64,000 nucleotides of DNA from CAZAQV01 sp964487255 (lineage in GTDB: Bacteria > Myxococcota_A > Polyangia > Polyangiales > CAZAQV01): the NCBI GenBank assembly GCA_964487255.1, contig CAZAQV010000010.1:142655-206654 (forward strand), in the 5' to 3' direction. This document shows, piece after piece, positions 59,061 through 64,000 of the stretch. Under the pieces are notes generated by a model. That model saw nothing but the letters and a program-made list of their open reading frames with translations, was not told the origin of the DNA and ran no database searches. Position 1 is the first letter of the stretch. Every line of letters begins with the position of its first letter. A program made the position numbers and the translations under genes.

Positions 59061-60826
59061 TTTGCCAGCAATCGGCGCCTCCTGAGAACAAGCCCCCAAA
59101 TCACGACAAGGAGCCAGAGTGCAGATCTGTACTTCGGTGCTGTGACGGCACAACCGCAGCCCTCGTCGGTTGCGACCGCTGGAGTTGGGCAAAGGCCACC
59201 CAGTTGCCCAAGCGGTTCACGAAGTTCGGCCATCACCACGGGTTGATCGCCGCCGTGCTCAAGCCAGGCCGAATACGCGCGTGCGCCCCAGTTGTCTACG
59301 GCTGGGGCGAGCGAGTCCGGCGCATTGTCGCGCAGGAATTCCATGTACTCACGCGTATTGCCTTGATACCAGAGGCGTGCGCGAAGCTCCGCGGCACCCT
59401 CCGCGCACGGGTAAAATGTATGCGTGACATCGTCATAGTGACGATAGGTTCCGTCGTCGTTCTGGTAGTCACGTCCGAGCGGCGCCATGTCGAGTTTCTC
59501 GGGGGGCGAAAAACCCTTGGGCGGGATGCGCGTGTCTTCGAGCAGAGTGTTGTTCTCAATAAAATGAAAACTCGGCTCGCCATCGACGCCGAGTTTGACT
59601 TCGTACGTGCGGGCATGCGGCGCCGAAACGGCAGCGGTCTCCACGGCTTGCTCGCCGGGGGGAAGCGTCGCACTCACCGATGTGCCATCGACGACAACTT
59701 CGACCTGTAGCCAGATTCTGCGGCCTTCAGGATAGCCTGTCGGCAGCTTGTGGCCGCTCAGATTGGTGACGCGAACGAGTGCTTCGACCACATCGCCATC
59801 GATAGATACGTCTTGCAGAGATAGCTCGGCGGCCTCTTGAAGGAAAGTGCGCGTCGCATCTGCAGAAGCGCGCAGGTGACTGGCGGCAACGTCTGTGTCG
59901 TCCGGATACATGTCCGCGATGGCATGCTGGACCCACGTGCTGCCACCGAGCAGTCGATGTTCACGAAAGTAGTCGCGAGCATCTCCGTCGAGCGCGGCGC
60001 GCACGGGCGATTGCGAAAGCGGCATGTGGCAGTCGAGACAAGTCTTTCGGTCGGATGCTTTGGGCGAAGAGGCATAGTCGCTGTGCCGCCACTCGCTGTA
60101 CGTCCGTTCGATGACGAAGGGACGACCCGTCGAATTACCTTGCCGGTCAAGTCCCATCACCACAGGGTTGACGATGTCGTGACATTGTCCGCACAGCTGG
60201 CTTGAGCCCAAAAACGCATTTTTCGCGACCGGGTGCATGGCCTCGGCGGATCCGGTGTCTTCGTACGGCCCGTACCGCGTCTCCGCATCGTTTCCATCCG
60301 CCAAATAGATCTGGGCGTTCTGTAGGTGGGGGGCGTCGGGGTCCATCGGCACATCGTCGGTCGCACGATGACATATCACGCAACCAACCCCGTCCAGATC
60401 GGCGGAAAGAAACGCTCGTTCGTCGGGCAAGAAGCGTGGCCCGGTCTCGCTGGACCACTCGGGCAAGGACGAACGACCGCGCAGCCATGCGCTCGGCGAG
60501 TGACAGCGTACGCAAAAGTCGGCGGCATTGGCATTGTCGTGCTCGGCGATAGCGAGTGCGGCTCGGAAGACTGGGTCGCGCCCAGCGTTGCCCATCAGAG
60601 ACCCGCGCCACCCGTCCCAAGGCTCGAGTCGGTCCTCGCCGCGGTAGTCCCCGTGACACTCACGACAGCTTGCTGATGAGCTCAGTGGTTCGATCAGGCC
60701 ATTTTCCTCACCGACGGGCTGCGTGCCTGGTTGGAAAATCTGCGCATGGGCCGATGCCACCAAGAGAAGTGTCGCCAGCGTGGCGACGACCAATCTCAAT
60801 TGTGGACTGTCCACAATTGAGATCAA
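59021..60826 (-). CDS. Secreted five-haem cytochrome c family protein with MYXO-CTERM-like tail
   Basis: About 600 residues, exported (LRLVVATLATLLLVASAHAQ). Five haem c motifs: CRECH, CVRCH, CVICH, CGQCH, CLDCH, the remaining C-terminal half being beta-rich. The tail GCGCAVTAPKYRSALWLLVV followed by IWGLVLRRRR has the Cys, hydrophobic and Arg pattern of MYXO-CTERM, with about 16 residues after it. TTG 60826 overlaps the dehydrogenase TGA; GTG 60814 is the other start. Both lie in a perfect palindrome. It probably takes electrons from the adjacent sugar dehydrogenase; inference. Confidence 0.85.
   Translation of the reverse strand: MISIVDSPQLRLVVATLATLLLVASAHAQIFQPGTQPVGEENGLIEPLSSSASCRECHGDYRGEDRLEPWDGWRGSLMGNAGRDPVFRAALAIAEHDNANAADFCVRCHSPSAWLRGRSSLPEWSSETGPRFLPDERAFLSADLDGVGCVICHRATDDVPMDPDAPHLQNAQIYLADGNDAETRYGPYEDTGSAEAMHPVAKNAFLGSSQLCGQCHDIVNPVVMGLDRQGNSTGRPFVIERTYSEWRHSDYASSPKASDRKTCLDCHMPLSQSPVRAALDGDARDYFREHRLLGGSTWVQHAIADMYPDDTDVAASHLRASADATRTFLQEAAELSLQDVSIDGDVVEALVRVTNLSGHKLPTGYPEGRRIWLQVEVVVDGTSVSATLPPGEQAVETAAVSAPHARTYEVKLGVDGEPSFHFIENNTLLEDTRIPPKGFSPPEKLDMAPLGRDYQNDDGTYRHYDDVTHTFYPCAEGAAELRARLWYQGNTREYMEFLRDNAPDSLAPAVDNWGARAYSAWLEHGGDQPVVMAELREPLGQLGGLCPTPAVATDEGCGCAVTAPKYRSALWLLVVIWGLVLRRRRLLANYGAGIWHVPGSA
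60793..60823. promoter_or_regulatory. Perfect 31-bp palindrome at the dehydrogenase/cytochrome junction
   Basis: ATCTCAATTGTGGAC (60793-60807), one central T, GTCCACAATTGAGAT (60809-60823). It is the longest perfect inverted repeat noticed in the window. Its right edge touches the dehydrogenase stop codon and it contains the GTG candidate start of the cytochrome. Confidence 0.9.
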
Positions 60827-62193
60827 TTGCTTGCGACGATCTTTTTGATGACGCCACTTGCGTAGTAGACAATGTACATTTCGCCGGAATTGTCTTGGCC
60901 GAAAGACGCGATACCGTTGCCCAGCCGGCTCAAGTCTGCAATGCGTGCAGGTTCGCTGAAGTTTGTGCCGCAGCGACGGATGCCAGCTACATCTTCGCTG
61001 CCAAAGTCTCCGAATAAATACACGCCGTGTAGCGCGGGAATTTCCGTTCCCCGGTAGACATAGCCGCCGGTGATCGAAACCGCATCGCGAAGCAGAGGCC
61101 CGTCCGCCTGCTCTTGCCGCACTTCGATCAGCGGAGGCGTGTGGTTTTGCGCAAGTGCGAGTGTGTCGGGGTCGTTGTCGAAGACCTCGTTGGCTTCGTA
61201 CGCGCGCCAGCCGAAGTTGAGTCCCCCTTGGCCTGCTTTGGCGAAGTCGATCTCCTCCCAACGACTCTGCCCCACGTCTCCGATGAAGAGGTCGCCATTC
61301 GCCTTGTCGAACGAGAAGCGCCACGGATTGCGGAGACCGTAAGCCCAGATATTGTCGTCTCCGTCTTGGCCAATAAAGGGGTTGTCCTGAGCGATTAGGG
61401 TTGGCGTGTTGTTGAGGTCCAACCGCAGAATCTTTCCAAGCACGACGTCCTTGTTCAGTGCATTTCCAAACTCGCCGTGTTGATCACCGCTGCCTCCACC
61501 GTCTCCGATCCCGATGTAAAGCATTCCGTCGCCGCCGAAAGCGATCATCCCCCCTACGTGATTGCGTTCGTCGTTGTCATTCCATTGAAGCGTGGTGCTG
61601 ACTGGATCTGGATTCGCGACCTCGCCGTTCCCGTCGCTGACGGCGTATTCCTCGACACGCGAGGTGTTTCCGCTTGGCGTGTAAAAGACAAAGAAGCGAC
61701 CGTTGCTGTCGTAGTCCGGGTGAAAGGCCATGCCCAATAGACCGCGCTCGTCGTTGCCGCCTTGGGCATCGACCTTCCCGCGAATATCCAAGAAGGGCGT
61801 GCCGACAATACTGTTGTTCTTGATCAGTCGAATCCGCCCCGCCTTTTCCACAACCCAGAGTGTTGTGCTGTTTCCCGGCGCCTGCGCGACAAAAACGGGC
61901 TGGGTAAAGGTTTCGCCTTCATGGATGACCTGCGCAGTCAAAGCTGGCAACGCGCCGAGGTTGCACTCGGTCGAGGCATCGGGACCACCATCGTTTTCAA
62001 CCATGCCATCTAGCGCTGCGCTGTCCGGGCGTGGGCCGTCCGGTGGGTTCATGGCATCGGAGGCCGCGTCGCCGGTCTGTGCATCCGGTCCTGCATCACC
62101 ATTTGGATTGTCGTCGTCGCCACAGCCGGTGAGGAGAAGGAGAAAAGCGATGGCTAGCAAAGGCTTGTACAAGGGCGGATAAAACATAGACAT
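60823..62193 (-). CDS. PQQ-dependent sugar dehydrogenase-like lipoprotein (GSDH/HHIP type)
   Basis: A lipoprotein of about 456 residues: lipobox FLLLLTGC, an Asp/Ala/Pro-rich linker and a six-bladed propeller of soluble glucose/sorbosone dehydrogenase type: FTQPVFVAQAPGN, LWVVEKAGRIRLI, ERGLLGMAFHPDYDSNGRFF, NHVGGMIAFGGDGMLYIGIG, GKILRLDLNN and YGLRNPWRFSFD. Family members oxidise sugars with PQQ. Start ATG 62193 (MSMF) among several close Met codons. Its TGA overlaps the cytochrome TTG, so the two are coupled. Confidence 0.9.
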   Translation of the reverse strand: MSMFYPPLYKPLLAIAFLLLLTGCGDDDNPNGDAGPDAQTGDAASDAMNPPDGPRPDSAALDGMVENDGGPDASTECNLGALPALTAQVIHEGETFTQPVFVAQAPGNSTTLWVVEKAGRIRLIKNNSIVGTPFLDIRGKVDAQGGNDERGLLGMAFHPDYDSNGRFFVFYTPSGNTSRVEEYAVSDGNGEVANPDPVSTTLQWNDNDERNHVGGMIAFGGDGMLYIGIGDGGGSGDQHGEFGNALNKDVVLGKILRLDLNNTPTLIAQDNPFIGQDGDDNIWAYGLRNPWRFSFDKANGDLFIGDVGQSRWEEIDFAKAGQGGLNFGWRAYEANEVFDNDPDTLALAQNHTPPLIEVRQEQADGPLLRDAVSITGGYVYRGTEIPALHGVYLFGDFGSEDVAGIRRCGTNFSEPARIADLSRLGNGIASFGQDNSGEMYIVYYASGVIKKIVASN

Positions 62194-62429
62194 GAAGCGG
62201 CGATAGCACAAAAGACGTCACGCACCGGAAACGGATTGTCGGACAAAGTTACGAACCCGTGACGGGCACTCATCCTGTGTGCGAAAACAGGGTTCGAGAG
62301 AGCGCCTGCTGCGCAGGCCTTGCGATCGGCGTGCACCTTATGCGCCACCGAAGTCCTCCGTGCGCTTTGTTCCTTCATGATTGTTGTCACTTCCCTCTGG
62401 TACGAAATGTGCCACCCTAGTTCGATCCC

Positions 62430-63950
62430 ATGCCCATGACTGCGATTTCCGAGACGGCCTCCTTGAGGAGCTTTGCGAGCATATCTGTCGATGCGGGACC
62501 CTCGAACAATTCAGGCCTCTCGCTGGCTGTTGTGGAGGGGCGCTCCAAGGAACCCAGAACTTCAAGTTTGGGCCGCATCCTCGTCGTGGATGACGAGCCT
62601 GCTGTGTGCAGTATTTTGGCTGAAGCATTGAGTGAAGAGGGCTACGAGACGCGGACGGCGAACTCGGGTCAAGCCGCGCTGATGCAACTGAGGGTGTTTG
62701 AGCCGGAGGTCGTGTTATCGGACCTGTTTATGCCTGACATCGATGGCCTGGAGCTGTTTGATCGCGGACATCTTCTCCTCCCGCATACGGCGTTCGTGCT
62801 GATGACTGCACAGAGCTCAGTTGGCACGGCGGTAGCGGCGATGAAAAAGGGCGTCGACAATTACCTCGAGAAACCATTGAGTCTTGAGCATGTCTCGGCC
62901 GTGCTCTATCGCGCGCTTGAGCGAGCGCGTCTTTCCAAGGAAGCCGCGACACTAAGAGAGCAACGTGAGGATCAGCAATACTTCGGCCAAATCCTTGGCG
63001 ATCATCCGTTGATGCGGAAGCTGTTCGCAGAAATTTCGCAGGTTGCAAAAAGCAGGGCGACGGTATTGATCCAAGGCGAAAGCGGGACGGGTAAGGAACT
63101 GATTGCGACCGCAATCCATAACGCCTCTGATCGCAGAGATAAACCCCTCGTCCGACTCAACTGCGCATCGCTCGCCGAAAGTCTTCTTGAGTCGGAGCTT
63201 TTTGGGCACGAACGCGGGTCGTTTACCGGTGCGGTTGGTCGTCGAGATGGGCGTTTTGCCGAGGCGGACGGCGGAACTCTCTTCCTTGATGAAGTGAGCG
63301 AGATTCCCCTGCCGGTTCAAGTGAAACTCTTGCGTTTCCTGCAGGAGCGTGAGTTCGAACGCGTCGGGGGCAACCAGACGGTTCGAGTTGATGTGCGGAT
63401 TGTGGCCGCGACGAATCGCGACCTTCGGGAACGTGTCAACGACGGTTCATTCCGCGAGGACCTCTTTTATCGTCTAAACGTAGTTTCGTTGGAGGTGCCG
63501 CCGCTCCGCAAGCGGCGAAGCGATATCCCACGACTTGCGCAGGTGTTCTTGACCCGCTGCGCAGCAGAAAACGGCCGAGATGTGCAAGGCTTTACGCCTG
63601 AAGCGCTGCAGCAGCTTCTCGCTTACAACTGGCCCGGAAACGTCCGCGAGCTTGAAAATACAGTCGAACGCGCGTTGGTGATGTCGAGCGGCAATTTTAT
63701 CGGCGCTGAGAAACTGCTTCCCATCAAGACGGCCCAGCAAGTGAGTGACAGGCTCGATGTGTTGGTTCCCGGTATTTCGATGGACGAAGTCGAGCGTCTG
63801 GTGATTCTCAAAACGCTGGCGGCGACAGGTGGTTCGACCGGAAAGTCTTCCGAGATTCTCGGCATTAGCCGCCGCAAAATCCAGTACCGACTCAAAGAGT
63901 GGGGCGTGACCGCGCAAGATATTGCCGAGGCGCCACGGCAGTTGGACTAG
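62430..63950 (+). CDS. Sigma-54-dependent response regulator (NtrC family)
   Basis: Transcription activator, 506 residues. A 48-residue Ser-rich leader precedes the receiver domain (about 49-165) with acidic pair Asp54-Asp55, phospho-acceptor Asp98 in VVLSDLFMPD and the conserved Lys in NYLEKPL. The AAA+ module has Walker A GESGTGKE, the sigma-54 loop as GSFTGA (usual GAFTGA), and GGTLFLDE. A Fis-type HTH ends the protein (KSSEILGISRRKIQYRL). No cognate histidine kinase is in the window. Divergent from the dehydrogenase gene, so it could regulate that operon. Confidence 0.95.
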   Translation: MPMTAISETASLRSFASISVDAGPSNNSGLSLAVVEGRSKEPRTSSLGRILVVDDEPAVCSILAEALSEEGYETRTANSGQAALMQLRVFEPEVVLSDLFMPDIDGLELFDRGHLLLPHTAFVLMTAQSSVGTAVAAMKKGVDNYLEKPLSLEHVSAVLYRALERARLSKEAATLREQREDQQYFGQILGDHPLMRKLFAEISQVAKSRATVLIQGESGTGKELIATAIHNASDRRDKPLVRLNCASLAESLLESELFGHERGSFTGAVGRRDGRFAEADGGTLFLDEVSEIPLPVQVKLLRFLQEREFERVGGNQTVRVDVRIVAATNRDLRERVNDGSFREDLFYRLNVVSLEVPPLRKRRSDIPRLAQVFLTRCAAENGRDVQGFTPEALQQLLAYNWPGNVRELENTVERALVMSSGNFIGAEKLLPIKTAQQVSDRLDVLVPGISMDEVERLVILKTLAATGGSTGKSSEILGISRRKIQYRLKEWGVTAQDIAEAPRQLD

Positions 63951-64000
63951 CAGGCTGGTGAAAAAGGGGATCGACGAGGTTGTAAGGATGTGATCTTGTT

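Noticed and set aside
62430..62580. Second transmembrane or sensor domain at the N-terminus of the NtrC-type regulator
   Set aside because: The leader is Ser-rich and not hydrophobic; it looks like an unstructured extension or a start placed too early.

Overview
The window looks like a chromosomal scaffold of a Myxococcota (former deltaproteobacterial, myxobacteria-like) genome. The evidence is three Hanks-type Ser/Thr kinase genes, several TPR/PEGA secreted proteins, lipoproteins with Asp/Ala-rich low-complexity linkers, a MopE-type repeat protein with CNGLDDDCDG units, C-terminal tails of the Cys + hydrophobic helix + Arg-cluster type (MYXO-CTERM-like), a protein resembling the Myxococcota-restricted TIGR04552 family, and high-GC coding sequence on both strands. 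The assignment is by family content only. Two 100-N blocks (39246-39345 and 55986-56085) are scaffold gaps, and each lies beside tandem repeats.

Layout. 1-4.5 kb: beta-oxidation pair (fadJ-like, fadI), a tandem structured repeat, serS. 4.5-8.4 kb: envelope/TPR/lipoprotein genes followed by a Ser/Thr kinase with a TATAAT box almost touching its start codon. 8.4-14.2 kb: palindromic repeat pair around a small DUF6210-like gene, then spoVR-yeaH, ruvC and glpD, all on the minus strand. 14.2-19 kb: formylglycine-enzyme-fold protein, lipoprotein, TPR-PEGA protein, a double SRPBCC protein and a nucleotidyltransferase pair. 19-25 kb: transaldolase-like enzyme, beta-barrel-like protein, atypical NAD kinase, glutaminyl cyclase, membrane proteins with an ABC-2 permease, murA. 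25-31 kb: a membrane metalloprotease with TPR region, a Lon protein whose catalytic Ser is Ala, and a TIGR04552-like protein. 31-39 kb: second kinase, lipoprotein, then an operon of pseudo-receiver, S55 (SpoIVB-type) protease and secreted propeller, followed by the MopE-like gene at the first gap. 39-47 kb: second array of the structured repeat, cysE, Smr protein, leucine dehydrogenase, membrane protein, a large protein built of 11-residue repeats, a PcrA/UvrD helicase. 47-57 kb: ECF sigma/anti-sigma/secreted-protein operon, an SDR-like protein, a kinase with HGD loop and a possibly frameshifted tail, a Cys-rich lipoprotein facing a trypsin-like protease, BON-MscS channel, LRR lipoprotein across the second gap. 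57-64 kb: IS3 remnant, large lipoprotein, five-haem cytochrome translationally linked to a PQQ-type sugar dehydrogenase, and a sigma-54 response regulator.

The observations I would follow first are: (1) Lon with an intact AAA+ module but PKDGAAAG in place of PKDGPSAG, predicting an unfoldase without peptidase activity; (2) an interspersed tandem repeat whose flanks are conserved between two distant arrays while the central hairpin changes on both arms, implying selection for structure; (3) a perfect 31-bp palindrome covering the dehydrogenase stop codon and the cytochrome start; (4) the 11-residue-repeat protein; (5) the pseudo-receiver/S55 protease/propeller operon. No tRNA, rRNA, CRISPR array or complete insertion sequence was found.
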